Below are positions 33,930 to 45,333 of a stretch of 64,000 bases of DNA, one piece after another. Source of the stretch: Teratosphaeria epicoccoides (Eukaryota; Ascomycota; Dothideomycetes; Mycosphaerellales; Teratosphaeriaceae). The notes beneath the pieces are model-generated. The model worked only from the letters and a program-made list of their open reading frames with translations, was not told where the DNA came from and ran no database searches. A program made the translations under genes and the position numbers. Position 1 is the stretch's first letter. Each line of letters starts with the position of its first letter. Location: NCBI GenBank assembly GCA_021401465.1, contig JADDMT010000038.1, positions 232,266-296,265 of the forward strand, read 5' to 3'.

Positions 33930-34901
33930 GAGAGAAAGGGGGAAGGGCAAGCGCGGGCGTTGTAAGTTTCTGTTCGAAATTTGTTAGAATGCTAGGGGTG
34001 GTGCCGGGTAAGTTCTTCGATCCTTGTATAGAGCTTGCTTACTTCTTCACCGCTTGCATGAGGCGCTTGCCTAGCAGGCATAGGCATCGGCTGCAGCTTG
34101 GGCGCGGTGAGACTTTGTTTCATGTCCGTCAGTTGTGCACCTGAGACAGCTGCTTTTGGCGCATTTATTGTGAGGTTAGATCAGATACTAGATAGAGGTG
34201 TGTATACCAGACCGCTAAAAGGCATTATATTCGTAATCATGGCCGAGCTGGTCGGTCGTTGACGACTGCAGAGTTGGCCCCGTGCGATGCTTACCTTTTT
34301 AAAGCAAGAGTGAATGAACATGGCGATATTGGGATAAGTTGCCGGCTTTCCCTTGTTACTTGGAATGACATCTGAGAGTTGACATCTGAGAGTTGACAGT
34401 CGAAGTGCCTCACCGAGACAACAGTGGTAGTACATCTGGTTGACAATATCATTGATAGCGTCGATGCTTGATTCTTGATGTGACTTTTGAGCATTCAACG
34501 GGCGACTTGAAGACTATCTGATCGTGAAAGGTCATTGACAATCAAGGTCTTTGCTACCTAGTTGTGGTCGTGAAATCTGGTTTGGACGATCATTAACATG
34601 AGAGATAATTCTAGGTGTTGACACCAAGGTGACGCAATGAAATGGTTCCTACTCGTTGACGTTTGATGCGAGATGACATAGGAGAGAGACACGAGGTTCA
34701 ACTTGCCGGATATCTGATACGGAAACCCACGATTGTGGTTCTTAAGTATGCCTGTTGGCATTTCTGTTGACGTGGCCGACTGCTATCAAATGAAGAAATG
34801 AAGGCCTCATGATCTCTTACCCAAACGCCACGCTAATAATGCTCATCAATCACATATCTCTCGTGCATCACCATACCTCACACCCACCGTCTCTCGTAGC
34901 C
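33930..34901. other. Intergenic between convergent genes
   Basis: About 1 kb holding the 3' ends of the kinase gene and SGT1. A short tandem duplication is visible at about 34366-34400, two copies of a CATCTGAGAGTTGA unit. No gene supported. Confidence 0.4.
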
Positions 34902-36077
34902 TCAAGACTCCCACTTATTCGCTTGCATACCATCTGGAGGCACTGTCTCAACTCTACCCTTGCTGACTTCGTCCCAATTCGTACTTAGCGCTGTGCCGTT
35001 GCTCTCCGTGTAGCTCTTCATCATCGCTTTCTGTACGTCCGGCGAGGCGCCCTTGAACAACTTCTTGAAAAAGCTATTAGCCTCATCACCTCCGACGGCA
35101 TCGTCATCGTCGTCCTTTCCTCCCAAAGCGTCCCAATCCTTCGGTCCAGACTTCGACGACGTAGGATAGGCCGGAGCCTTGGTAGTAATTGCTTCAGCAA
35201 AGACAGCTCTCTTGACATGATCGACATCAGTGGTTACCGCCTCGGCACCTACAACGTCATGGGGGTCCTCCAGCACCTTCCACTTGATGCCAGGCGTCTT
35301 CTTCGCGAGCGTTATCTCAACTTTGTACGGACTGATAGTAACGGTACTGTGCGACGGGTCAACAGCTTCTGACAATGGGTCAAAGTTGAGGCTGTATTCC
35401 GAACCAGTGTCCAGTGGGAAGGAGATGTTCAGGGAGCGCTCCAGGACCTCGATCTGCGCCTTATCTTTTGGTACACCCTTAGCCATCAGCGTGAAGTAGA
35501 CCGTGTCGTTGTTCTGATACCACTCATGCCTGATCTTGTCCGCTGGCGTCTGCTGAGGCGCCGCTGTGGCAGGAGCCACAGATGCTGCCGGTTTGGTTGT
35601 TGCCGTGCCGTGGCCGCTCTTGTCTTTCTCCTTGACCGCAACTCTCGCGGGCTCATCCGGAAATTCCTTGACCGTCACCTTCCTCTTCTCATCATCCGCC
35701 GGCAGACCTTTCAACGCCAATTTCACCTTCTGGAACCACACGTGCGTCGGATTGTGCTTCTCGTTCATCTTTCCGCAAATGCCTAGGATGTACTGGGAAT
35801 CACCGTACCTTCCCAGACTGTACAATGTGCAGCCCCGCCTGAATTGTGCCTCGAAGATGGCCTCGCGTTTTGCCCGGTTCTTTGCCGCCAGCACGGCATT
35901 GTCGGCGTCGGTAAGAGCTTCATGGTGTTTGCCAGCGCGTTGGAAGGCTGTGCTGCGCTGGATCAGGTAATCGGGCGAGCTTGGAGACTGCGCGAGAGCC
36001 TTGGTGAACCAATCGATGGCTTCGTCGTACTTCTTGTCGGCAAGTGCGCCCTTGCCTTTGCTGAATTCCGTCGCCAT
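34902..36077 (-). CDS. SGT1: SGT1 co-chaperone (TPR-CS-SGS)
   Basis: Hsp90 co-chaperone needed for SCF ubiquitin ligase and kinetochore assembly. One exon, 391 residues. The N-terminal TPR region (about residues 1-120: KGKGALADKKYDEAIDWFTK, LIQRSTAFQRAGKHHEALTD) is followed by a charged Ala/Pro linker. The CS domain (about 180-275) reads IRHEWYQNNDTVYFTLMAKG and YKVEITLAKKTPGIKWKVLE. The C-terminal SGS domain carries KDWDALGGKDDDDDA, SFFKKLFKGASPDVQKAMMK, SYTESNGTALSTNWDEVSKG and the ending NKWES. All three modules are in the expected order, with normal length. Confidence 0.96.
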   Translation of the reverse strand: MATEFSKGKGALADKKYDEAIDWFTKALAQSPSSPDYLIQRSTAFQRAGKHHEALTDADNAVLAAKNRAKREAIFEAQFRRGCTLYSLGRYGDSQYILGICGKMNEKHNPTHVWFQKVKLALKGLPADDEKRKVTVKEFPDEPARVAVKEKDKSGHGTATTKPAASVAPATAAPQQTPADKIRHEWYQNNDTVYFTLMAKGVPKDKAQIEVLERSLNISFPLDTGSEYSLNFDPLSEAVDPSHSTVTISPYKVEITLAKKTPGIKWKVLEDPHDVVGAEAVTTDVDHVKRAVFAEAITTKAPAYPTSSKSGPKDWDALGGKDDDDDAVGGDEANSFFKKLFKGASPDVQKAMMKSYTESNGTALSTNWDEVSKGRVETVPPDGMQANKWES

Positions 36078-36631
36078 AATCGTGCCTTCCTATTCGATGC
36101 TGGGAGCTGGCTTGGGTGGAAGATGCACGCGTGGAGCGACGCTGGCTTTGTACTTAGCCAGCAGTTTCATAGAAGTCAGATGTGCGTCCGTAACGCGTGG
36201 GAAGATTAGAAGCAAGGTGTGCAGCTATTAGAGAGAGCCGGGCTGCCTGGTGACATTTGTCTGTCACATGCGGGGCCAGCACTAGCGCAAACCTGAACGC
36301 CACCCGCGCGAGTCATGCATTCTGACAGGCCTGTCAACTATGCGAGACCCGATCAAAGGTTTGACAAAAGCACCGGACATTGATTGCGGCGTCAAGTGCT
36401 TGATTCCCGCATCATAGAGTCATTGCGGTGTCCAGTTGTCGATGGAGGCTAAAGACTTTCCGTGCGTCAATCAGAGCCCAGAGCATCACACGCTCAAGTA
36501 TCAAAGTTCGATTCGCGTGCATAGGTAAGGCACGTGTAATATACATGTATGCGAGCACGAGGTGGGCAGCAGCACGTTTCGTCTGAGCGAGAATAAGGCT
36601 ACTTGGAGACGAGCGCCAGAGTTGAGCAAGT
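36078..36631. other. Divergent promoter region of SGT1 and PPX1
   Basis: About 550 bp between two divergent start codons. A run of CACGTG-like words (for example GGCACGTGTAATATACATGTA at about 36528) and TATA-like sequence lie close to the PPX1 start. No gene supported. Confidence 0.4.
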
Positions 36632-37879
36632 ATGGCCCGCATGACCATCCGCACCTTCCTGATCCAAGCCAAACGCCACCTTCAGCAAACCCTTCAGGAA
36701 AGAGGAAAGGCATCATTTGTCGTAGGCAACGAATCCGCGGATCTCGACAGCATAACATGTGCTCTGGTCTATGGCTACATTCAGTCGAGCACGTTGGAAA
36801 GACGGCGAGCAAACACTTTTGTGATCCCTATCGCAAACGTCCCGGCCAAGGACCTGCCATTGCGACCGGAATTAACTGCCTTGCTCAAACATACCGACGT
36901 CAAGCCCGAGGAGCTGATCACCCTTGATGATCTTGGTCAGCTGCCGATGCCGCTGAGCGAAACGGACTGGGTTCTCGTCGACCATAATATGATGCTTGGC
37001 GAGCTAGGCAAGCATTACTCTGGTGCCGTGAGGGGTTGCATCGACCACCACGACGATGAGAAAGCTGTACCTGTCAATGGAGAGCCACACATCATTGAGA
37101 AGGCTGGGAGCTGTAATAGCCATGTTGTAAATCACCTTAGGTCAACATGGGACGACTTGGCATCCTTCTCTACCTCCATCGGCGCATCGAACGGCTCCCG
37201 CGACTTTGGCTTCCTCGATGATACTGCTTATGCTTCCACGTGGGACGCGCAGGTAGCCAAGCTTTCTGTGGCGTCTATTCTGATCGACACATACAATATG
37301 CAAGATACGAGCAAAGTCACAGACGCCGACAGGAAAGCCGTGAGATACCTGGAGGCCAGGGTCAACGTCAGTCCAAAGCTTGGGAAGACGTATAAACGCG
37401 AGAAATTCTTCAATGAGATTAATGATGCCAAGTCTAATCTTGATGCCTTAGATCTTGATGGAATTTTGAGAAAGGATTACAAGCAGTGGACGGAGAATGG
37501 AATGAGCGTTGGTATTTCATCCGTCGTCAAACCTTTGGCATACCTCAAGACAAGATCCTCTGGCAATCTCGCAGGAGATATGGTAGCTTTCGCGGGAGAG
37601 AGAGATGTGGATCTGTTCATGGTCATGACGGCGTGTACTTCGGAGTCTTCTGGACATTTTGAAAGGGAGTGTCTACTGCTCGCCTTGCGTGACGGCAAAG
37701 CCGAGGAGGCGGTGAAAAGCTTTGCGAAGGAGTGTCAACAGGAGCTCGAGCTTGTCGAGAGCGGTCTAGATATGGGAGGGGACGACAAGGAGGTCAAGGC
37801 ATTGTACGTCTGGGATCAAAAGAACGTCAAGGCCAGTCGCAAGCAAGTCGGGCCACTCATCAGAAACTGCATGCGATAG
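36632..37879 (+). CDS. PPX1: Exopolyphosphatase, DHH family
   Basis: Cytosolic exopolyphosphatase that removes phosphate from the ends of inorganic polyphosphate. One exon, 415 residues, near the size of yeast Ppx1 (397). DHH-family metal ligands are visible: VVGNESADLDSITCALVYGY (Asp37, Asp39), WVLVDHNMM, and the name-giving CIDHHDDE around residue 138. The C-terminal DHHA2 domain contains KRKTYKREK-like and LRKDYKQWTENGMSVGISSV stretches. The start at 36632 (MARMTIRTFLIQAKRHLQQT) is the first in-frame ATG. The last segment ALYVWDQKNVKASRKQVGPL is typical of the family. Confidence 0.93.
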   Translation: MARMTIRTFLIQAKRHLQQTLQERGKASFVVGNESADLDSITCALVYGYIQSSTLERRRANTFVIPIANVPAKDLPLRPELTALLKHTDVKPEELITLDDLGQLPMPLSETDWVLVDHNMMLGELGKHYSGAVRGCIDHHDDEKAVPVNGEPHIIEKAGSCNSHVVNHLRSTWDDLASFSTSIGASNGSRDFGFLDDTAYASTWDAQVAKLSVASILIDTYNMQDTSKVTDADRKAVRYLEARVNVSPKLGKTYKREKFFNEINDAKSNLDALDLDGILRKDYKQWTENGMSVGISSVVKPLAYLKTRSSGNLAGDMVAFAGERDVDLFMVMTACTSESSGHFERECLLLALRDGKAEEAVKSFAKECQQELELVESGLDMGGDDKEVKALYVWDQKNVKASRKQVGPLIRNCMR

Positions 37880-39426
37880 TGTGACCTTGCTGGTGACTAG
37901 AATCGTACGAACAATCATGACGAACGATTTGAAACACTGTCGCCACAGTTCTAGGGAACCAATCGCCTTCCCGGTACAACGACCTGGGTGACATTTTGAG
38001 CAAGACTCTTGCAGCGAGCCAACAATATGGCATGCAAACAGCCTGCTTGTGCCGCCCAGAATAATTCTCCAGCAGTTATTTTTATCCACAAGCTCGATGG
38101 ACATCGCCAACCACCCTTGGCGATCCGCCGGGGCGTTGTTCTTATCGGCACATGCTGCCCCGGCCAGTGCAGAGCTCTCGATCCTCTCAAACAGGGAACG
38201 TTGGTGGCCGCGCTTCCTCCGCGAACGCTTCTCTCGAGGTCCGTCTAGAGCTGCTCGCTCAGTCTCGCGCCGCCTCCTCTTGTCCCTGTCCCGGACAGCT
38301 TCAGCAGAAGACTCAACCTGCCCATCGATCTCGGCGTTGTCGAGCTAGCGCTGCTGGGTGTCTGGATGCTCCAGAGGCGGTGCCGAGCATGGTGGTGATT
38401 GAGAATGGATCCATTCCGTGTAGGTATTTGCTTCTTGGTGCGGAAGGATCCCTAGAGGAGAGCAAGCTGCAGACATCTGTAGCAGCTACTTGTGCCTAGT
38501 GGCAGATCGACCTTCGACACAGCGGCAAGGTCATAGTGCCCACAGGTTGTGCTCTGCTAAATTGTTTAAGAGGCTGCCATTGAGTTTGAGCTGAATAAGC
38601 CTGACTGAGAGCATTGCTTGACTACGAGTGGCCAAGCGATCAGGATGGATTGGCAAAGAAGAGCTGATGGCAAGAACCGACATGCCTTTAGTTGACCTTC
38701 CCGGCTGTCGGCCGGCAGTCATGTCAGCGAGCGATTACCAGGCGGCTGGACTTGAGCTCTGGCCACAGATCAGACTTTCGTGCAGAGAAACTGACACTCT
38801 ACAGGATGCGTGTGTTGCATTGAAACTCATTTGTCGTCGTGCTATGTTACATTGCTAGAACAGGCACCTGGCGATGAACCAGCTTGTACCAGAACAGCAT
38901 ACCTCCCTAGCATCTCACTACTGTGGCCCCCCTCATGCCATTTACCGGCGCCCGCCCTTCTAGCCCGCCATGGCGCCTAGAGCCGGGAAGGCAGACTCGT
39001 CAGAGAGCAAGAAGTCAGCGCCCTCGCTCTTTTCATTTCATTCACCTTCACTCCCATGTCGCTTCGCACCATTTTTCACCTCGCCTCCCTCCACCACCAG
39101 CGTCCGTGAATGGCGGCGGCACTGGGTTCTCTGGCGCATCCCGCGAGATCTCCTCTAGCTCAGCGTCACGGTCATAGAGGTCGTCCGTCGGCAGAGTCTT
39201 ATAGTGGCGATGGCGTCCTCATCCGCTGTATGCATATCTTCTTCGGAAAGCACCAAGTCAGCTCTCCCACTCCCCGTTCACTCCGATGGCAGACTTAGCC
39301 GATTGACTAGTGCTGTGATCCTGGGGCTAGGGTTGGTAATTTCCATTCTTCTGCCCATTGGCCGTCCCTCGTCCCTTCTCAGCACTGAATTCGTTGTCAG
39401 AGGAGCCGTGCAGCCTGGTCACTGGC
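37880..39426. other. Intergenic, no supported gene
   Basis: About 1.5 kb with several overlapping short frames rich in Ser, Arg and Pro that show no motifs. It may contain decayed coding sequence, but nothing readable. Confidence 0.4.
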
Positions 39427-40208
39427 CTAGGACGCCTTGCTCTTGCCAGCCACGGCAGCAGCCCAAAACTTGGCACCCTTGAGCTTCTTCGGCTCCCGGT
39501 CTATAGACTTCGCATCCCGTGTTTCCATGTCTGGGATTGACTCAGCTCTCCGCTTCTCCTCCTCAGCCTCGCGATCGTACTCGTTCTGCAGCAGGTACAA
39601 TTCCATCATTGCCTGCGCCCCCTCGACCGAACAGTGGACGCCGGATCTCTGAAGTTCATGGTTCCAAGAACTTCCTCGGCGAGCAATGTTAGCCCTGGCG
39701 TGCCATAATGCTGGTATTCGCTGTACAGCCTCTGCGTGTCAACGACATTGGAGGTCCCGTAGGCATCCATCTCGTAGTAAAACACCGTGCGGTCATGCTG
39801 CTCACCATGCAACACAATCGCCCTGCCCATCATGAGCTTCTCCGCCCTCTGCTCGACAGTACGGGCATGCTTGCCGCTGTTCTCGAAGCGCAAGTCCTTC
39901 GATTGCACGACGCCGAAGCGGGTGGGCTACCAGCACTTTTGGACGCCGTTCTGATTGGATTAGATTGCGAAGACGTCGAGGACGACCTGCTTCTTGGTGT
40001 TGACCATGGAGAAGCGGCCGATGCGGTGTTGCTCCTTCATCCAGGAGCCGTCGGCGAGTTGGACTTTGTATTTCTGGAACTCGACGTCCACGCCGGCCGG
40101 CTCACCGGGGAGCAGGAGGGACCATGCCGGCGTGGTCTGGGTGGCGTGGCATTTGGGTTGCCTGACAGAGGCAGATGTTGGAGCTGCCGAGCGGGTAGTG
40201 GTTGCCAT
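39427..40208 (-). pseudogene. REXO4/ISG20-like DEDDh 3'-5' exonuclease relic A
   Basis: The frame from 40208 reads MATTTRSAAPTSASVRQPKC, then TTPAWSLLLPGEPAGVDVEF (D-x-E of motif I), IGRFSMVNTKKQVVLDVFAI, then TAA (about 39960) and, after 11 codons, TAG. It resumes in the same frame with PTRFGVVQSKDLRF, ENSGKHARTVEQRAEKLM, GRAIVLHGEQHDRTV (motif II-like) and SNVVDTQRLYSEYQHYG (motif III). A frameshift near 39638 leads to HCSVEGAQAMMELYLLQNEY, the conserved end of this family, and a Lys-rich tail to 39427. Family members trim RNA 3' ends in rRNA processing. Two stops plus a frameshift mark it as broken. It is a paralogue of the relic at 45334-46165. Confidence 0.7.
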
Positions 40209-41633
40209 GCTGACCTTAAGGAGATCAGTCCAAGTGATAAAGGTGTTATGGGAATGTGGTGATAGTGCTGTAATATCAAGGTCGATAAAGAGACGTCAAC
40301 AATGCGTCGCGATCGATCCTTGATAAATCGGAGCGTTGTAAAGGTTGAAGTTGTGTCTTACATCCGGAGTTTCTCGTTAACGAATTGTGCTTACCAAAGC
40401 TAAATGAAATGTGTTTCTTGCCACTCGCTGTGCAGAGGCCCGCCCATCCTCCAAATGCCATGCGCACCAATCACAGGTCACACAACGGCTGATGTGAAAG
40501 ATGAACCCATTGTGCACGGTCTACATATTGGTCCTATCGCTCTCCACCTGGCCGCTAGCGCGAGTGTCCTTTGTGCGGCCGCCCTCGTGCACGTCAATCT
40601 GATTGCACCCAGGCTTGCCGTGACCGCTCGTGAGACAGGTCCATATTATCCTAAGGTTGCCAATCGAAGCCTGGAATCGTGTTGATCGACATGAATCTGC
40701 GCGGCCGCCAGCTCGAGAATCATATCGAGAATAGGTCTCTCCACAACCTGATATAGTGGCTGGCCGGCCAAGTGGACTATCCTCCGGGTCGAAAGTTTGT
40801 GAAGGGCAGGACACCAGCTCTGCACGAGGATATTTCTTGCTCTGCGAGGAAGTCGTACCGCGGGCCAGGAGGTTTCCACATTGTCACTGCAGCATCAGGG
40901 ATGCAGTGACATAGTACAGGTTAGAGATTCCAGGAAGAGCATGATCGGTAGGTCAGTCGCGAATGTGCTGCTTCAAATAGCCCAGCATGCAGATTGCTCC
41001 TGATTCATTCAACAGACTGCCCATTCGATTGACGACAAAGCTTCCTTGGAGCGCAACGGCCTGCCAAGGTGGTTTCGATAACCCCAGAATGCACAAGACG
41101 TTGCCGATGTGCGCGAAACATACATCTGGGTCTAAGATCGTAGCTCGCATTGGCATTGGGAGAGAGTTGATTCAGGACGAAATCTGCAAATCTCACGTAT
41201 AGACTGTCTTGTTGGCATTGGTGAACGGCAACCAGATTGGCAATAGATCTTAGCAAACACTATGTACCAAAGCTTTTGTGAGCGCTGGCGCGCCCTTGAT
41301 GATGGCCACGGCAGGGAGGGAAATGCCCGGGGAAGAGGTAAGATGGTGCTGTGGTCCGGCTGTTTCTCAGCACGAGGCTTGATCTATGCTGAACCATGAT
41401 CATACTTGCACCTAGCCGATGGAGACGTTTCATCTCTAGTCTCTACTCGATAGGAAGAATGGCCACCTCAGGTTGGAACTTGGAAGTTGAGTGCCAATTC
41501 TGCCGACAATGAGCCGAAGGCCAAGACTATCACGAGCTTAATGTTTGGGTATGTATGCTCTCGCGATTCATTTGCGTCCGCCGTTCAAGCGTCATGGTTC
41601 TCCGATAGTTGATCCCGTTGTTTATTCCGCAGC
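40209..41633. other. Intergenic region
   Basis: About 1.4 kb between the exonuclease relic and the auxilin gene. No frame with recognisable protein. It holds the auxilin promoter. Confidence 0.4.
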
Positions 41634-44351
41634 ATGGACGATCTTCTCAGCGAGGACTGGCAGGCTTCGTCCAAACCAGCCTCGACGGCACCTTCAAATC
41701 CTACGTCATCCTACAACAGCTTCCGAATCTCTTCTCAGCCTTCATCGTCTGGGAGATCCACACCAGCGAATCTCAGTAGACCCGCCAGTACCGTCAATGG
41801 ATCAGCCAAGCCAGCAAATGATTCATTCAGCAATCTGTTCGCGTCCAAGGCGCAACAAAAGCCCGGCGCCAATCTTTCGATTCAGGAACGGCAGAAGCAG
41901 TTGATTGAGGAGAGACGGAGGCAGCAGCAGGAGCAGTCAGCCTTGTGGGACAATCTGGGAAGCGGAAGGACAACGCCAGAGGTGCGAGGGCGATCGCCTG
42001 TGCAGCCACAAGCACCGGCGCAAAACGATGATGATGATGTCTTGGCAGCATTCAACAAGGCTGCACAAGCACCCGTGAACAAGGCAAGCCACTTTCCTCC
42101 GCCTTCGTCAGCAGAGGCAAGCGGGAGGAGTACGCCGACATTTACGCAGCCAGCTCAGCCTGAGGTGGTCAGCAATGGAGGCTTCGACGACAATGACGAC
42201 CCCTTTGGACTGGGCTCCGCACCGCAGAGGATCAACGGTCATGATACAGCACCGGCTAGTACTCTGACCGACGGTGATGATATCTTGGGTGATTTGGGCA
42301 AGCCCGTGAGTTTGCGGCCGGCGCAAAAAGCTTCCGAAGCAGCTCAGCATCAGGCCGACGAAGTTTTTGAGCAAATGCAGGAGTCAGCAAAGAGCGTTAA
42401 CGAACATGAGGATCAAGCTTTCGCGGAGCTGGTTGACATGGGATTTCCAGCTGATACTGCAAAGATTGCTTTGGAAGAAAACGGAGGGGACGTGCAGGGT
42501 GCCGTTGGTTGGCTGCTACAGCAGGCGCATGATGAGTCAAAGCAGAAAGCGAGGGCAGAAGCGATTCAAACACGGCGACCAAGCCCAGGAGCAGCAAGCA
42601 GGAGCCCGCAAAGACGACAGCGCGATGAAAAGAATGGTACAGGCATGCCAGTGTGGATGCGAGAGGAACGCTCTGGATCAGAAACGAGACGGCAAGACAG
42701 CAGGCCGCCTGCAAATGGCGAGAAGGATGCAACAAAGATAGCGCAGGAGTTTGGGAGCAAGCTGTTCAAGGGAGCGAATTCCTTGTGGAAGGCGAGTCAG
42801 AAACAGATGGCGAAGACAGTGGCAGAGTTTCAGCAGGAACGAGATCCCAGCCAGCCGAAATGGATGCAAGACCCGGCAGAGTCGAGTAGACCGAGCAGTC
42901 AGAGGCGTGCAGCTCAGCGATCCATCGAAGCCACTGCCGAAGCTGCTATGCTTGATGCACCACGAGAAAAGCCGCATCGGCCAACTAAGTCGTCTGTGCC
43001 GCCAGCTGAGATACCCTTTCGGGAACGGACGCCTGTTGAAAGTGCACTTCCTGCGCATCCCACGCCGCAACCAAGGTTCATGCAGCAGCCTCCACAGCCT
43101 GATAAGCGGCCAACCACCAGACTCAGCAGGCAAGATGTCGAAGAGCAATCTGCACAAGCATACATCAGCCCGGCCAGACGAAAGAAAGCGACGCCCAAGC
43201 CGGAACCGTCACGAGAGCCTGAGGTGGACTTCTTCAGTCTAGCACCCGTACAACAGTCCAAGACAGCTCCAGCGCCCACAAGTCCTCGTCCTTCACCTGC
43301 GTCAACACCTGTACGGCCCAAAGCACCGCCACGAACCATACCGTTCGTGTCGCCTACAGCGTTGGCAACGTCAGCCAAGCATCGCAAAGCAGGTGGCGAA
43401 GCTTTCAAGCGCGGAGACTTCGATGCTGCCCACCAGTCCTACACAGCTGCACTCGCGCCAATGCCTGCGACCCATCCAATCATGATTGTTGTCCTCTCCA
43501 ATCGGTCCCTCACAGCCCTCAAGACCGGAGACGCCAAGAGTGCAGTCTCCGATGCTGACAAAGCCCTCGGGATCATCGGCGTGAACCAAGGCGCAGGCGA
43601 GTCCATCGACCTCGGCGCCGGCGAAGGATCGAAGGACATGAAGGAATTCTACGGCAAAGCTCTCATGCGTAAGGCAGAGGCTCTTGAGCACATGGAGAAG
43701 TGGATTGATGCGGAAAGTGTCTGGCGGCAAGCTATCTCCGCTGGTGTGGGCGGCGCGATCAGCATCCGCGGTCGCGACCGCTGCGAGAAGGCTGCTGCAC
43801 CTAAGCCCGTGGCGCCCAAACCTGTCACAAGCACGACGGCTTCTGCGCCGAGTAAGGCTGCGCCGCCGGCGAGGAGTCTGGGTAACTCTATGCAGCGGCC
43901 GACTATCACGAGTGCGTCGGAGGCTGCGGCGGTGAAGAAGCTGAGGGAAGCAAATGCTGCGGCGGAGAAGGCAGACGACGAGAAATTCGCGCTGGCAGAT
44001 CAGGTTGACGCGCGATTGACAGCATGGAAAGGCGGCAAGGCAGACAATCTACGAGCGTTGTTGCAGAGTCTGGACACTGTGCTGTGGGAAAGCGCGGGAT
44101 GGAGGAGTGTCGGCATGAGCGATTTGGTGATGCCGAACAAGGTCAAAATCATATACATGAAGGCGATCGCTAAGGTGCATCCTGATAAGGTGAGTGTTGG
44201 CTTGATTACGGTCGATGTGAGTTATGGTGGAGACGCTGATGTTGCACAGATCCCGCAAGACGCGACGACGGAGCAGAGGATGATCAGTGGAGCGGTATTC
44301 AGTACGCTGAATGAAGCTTGGGATAAATTTCGGAAGGAGAACAATTTGTAG
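41634..44351 (+). CDS. SWA2: Auxilin-like J-protein (UBA-TPR-DnaJ), SWA2 type
   Basis: Auxilin recruits Hsp70 through its J domain to uncoat clathrin vesicles. The start MDDLLSEDWQASSKPASTAP opens a long disordered Ser/Pro/Gln-rich region with DPFGL, DDDVLAAF and WDNLG-type clathrin- or adaptor-binding motifs. A UBA domain lies near residues 260-300 (FAELVDMGFPADTAKIALEE, GGDVQGAVGWLLQQ). A TPR region begins at about 580 (HRKAGGEAFKRGDFDAAHQS). The C-terminal J domain ends KIIYMKAIAKVHPDK with the HPD motif. A 60-nt intron (44190-44249, GTGAGT...CACAG) directly after HPDK has no stop and is a multiple of three, so it reads through. Spliced, the protein is 885 residues and continues IPQDATTEQRMISGAVFSTL to 44351. 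Domain order matches yeast Swa2. Confidence 0.92.
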   Translation: MDDLLSEDWQASSKPASTAPSNPTSSYNSFRISSQPSSSGRSTPANLSRPASTVNGSAKPANDSFSNLFASKAQQKPGANLSIQERQKQLIEERRRQQQEQSALWDNLGSGRTTPEVRGRSPVQPQAPAQNDDDDVLAAFNKAAQAPVNKASHFPPPSSAEASGRSTPTFTQPAQPEVVSNGGFDDNDDPFGLGSAPQRINGHDTAPASTLTDGDDILGDLGKPVSLRPAQKASEAAQHQADEVFEQMQESAKSVNEHEDQAFAELVDMGFPADTAKIALEENGGDVQGAVGWLLQQAHDESKQKARAEAIQTRRPSPGAASRSPQRRQRDEKNGTGMPVWMREERSGSETRRQDSRPPANGEKDATKIAQEFGSKLFKGANSLWKASQKQMAKTVAEFQQERDPSQPKWMQDPAESSRPSSQRRAAQRSIEATAEAAMLDAPREKPHRPTKSSVPPAEIPFRERTPVESALPAHPTPQPRFMQQPPQPDKRPTTRLSRQDVEEQSAQAYISPARRKKATPKPEPSREPEVDFFSLAPVQQSKTAPAPTSPRPSPASTPVRPKAPPRTIPFVSPTALATSAKHRKAGGEAFKRGDFDAAHQSYTAALAPMPATHPIMIVVLSNRSLTALKTGDAKSAVSDADKALGIIGVNQGAGESIDLGAGEGSKDMKEFYGKALMRKAEALEHMEKWIDAESVWRQAISAGVGGAISIRGRDRCEKAAAPKPVAPKPVTSTTASAPSKAAPPARSLGNSMQRPTITSASEAAAVKKLREANAAAEKADDEKFALADQVDARLTAWKGGKADNLRALLQSLDTVLWESAGWRSVGMSDLVMPNKVKIIYMKAIAKVHPDKVSVGLITVDVSYGGDADVAQIPQDATTEQRMISGAVFSTLNEAWDKFRKENNL

Positions 44352-45333
44352 AGCTCTCTGGAGAAGATGGAGAAAGGACTTGCAAGACCTGGAATGAGAT
44401 ACACATCGGCAGCGACGGCTGTCTCACATACGATTTTCTACCTCGGTTGGATGAATAATGATAATTGTGCTTGTGTTTGCGCTTTTGTCGCCATCTGGCT
44501 TTGTGCTTGCTGGGCTGGTGGTTTGCTGCTCACTGCACATGAATACGACAGAGTCCTGAAGGCACAGACATCTCCTGCATGTTGACTCTACTTCACGAAC
44601 CGCTACCAGAGTGCGGACAAGGCTCTCCCGCTCGTTGCCTCAGGCTCGCGTGGTTTGTCAAAGCAATCTGTGCTAGAGCCATGGGCCAGTTAGCATCGAA
44701 TCGCCAGCCTGCTCGACGATGCAGGTCCTGCTACTCGCTGTAATGTCAGCTTGGTAGCTCATTGGCACATTCTCAGCTGGATGATTAGGCTGTTTGGGTC
44801 GCATCAACTGGTCATCTCGCTCGGCCTGCACTTGAGCGCAGATTAAACGGCCTGGTCTGGGGCCTTGTCTGGATGCCCGCGTCCATATGGCTTCACAAAA
44901 ATACAATCAGCCTGATTGGCTAGATCATGACTGCAAGCATCATTCAATGGCTCATTCAGATCAAGTAGTGTGGCTTTGCGGAAAGAAACACACTTAGCTT
45001 TTACCATTTTGCATGTGAATAGCGACCCGTGACTGGACTGGTACTTTCGGGGGGAGCAGAATACACGAATCACTGTTGAGCTTCGTATATTAGAATATCT
45101 TGGACCTTTGAACTTTTACATGTTCACTTCTCCATTGACAAGCACTTCCAAACACTCTCGATTACTATGAGCGTTCACAGCACGTATACGGAATTCGCAC
45201 CAATTAACAACCTCTTCTGGTCGATCGAACAACACTCCAGCTCCCCCTTCCGGGACTACCATTGAACCGCTTCGTCAACCGCTAAGCAACGTCCTCGCCC
45301 CATATATTCACCAATACAGTGCCTACGATCAAT
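44352..45333. other. Intergenic region
   Basis: About 1 kb with no supported coding sequence between the auxilin gene and exonuclease relic B. Confidence 0.4.
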
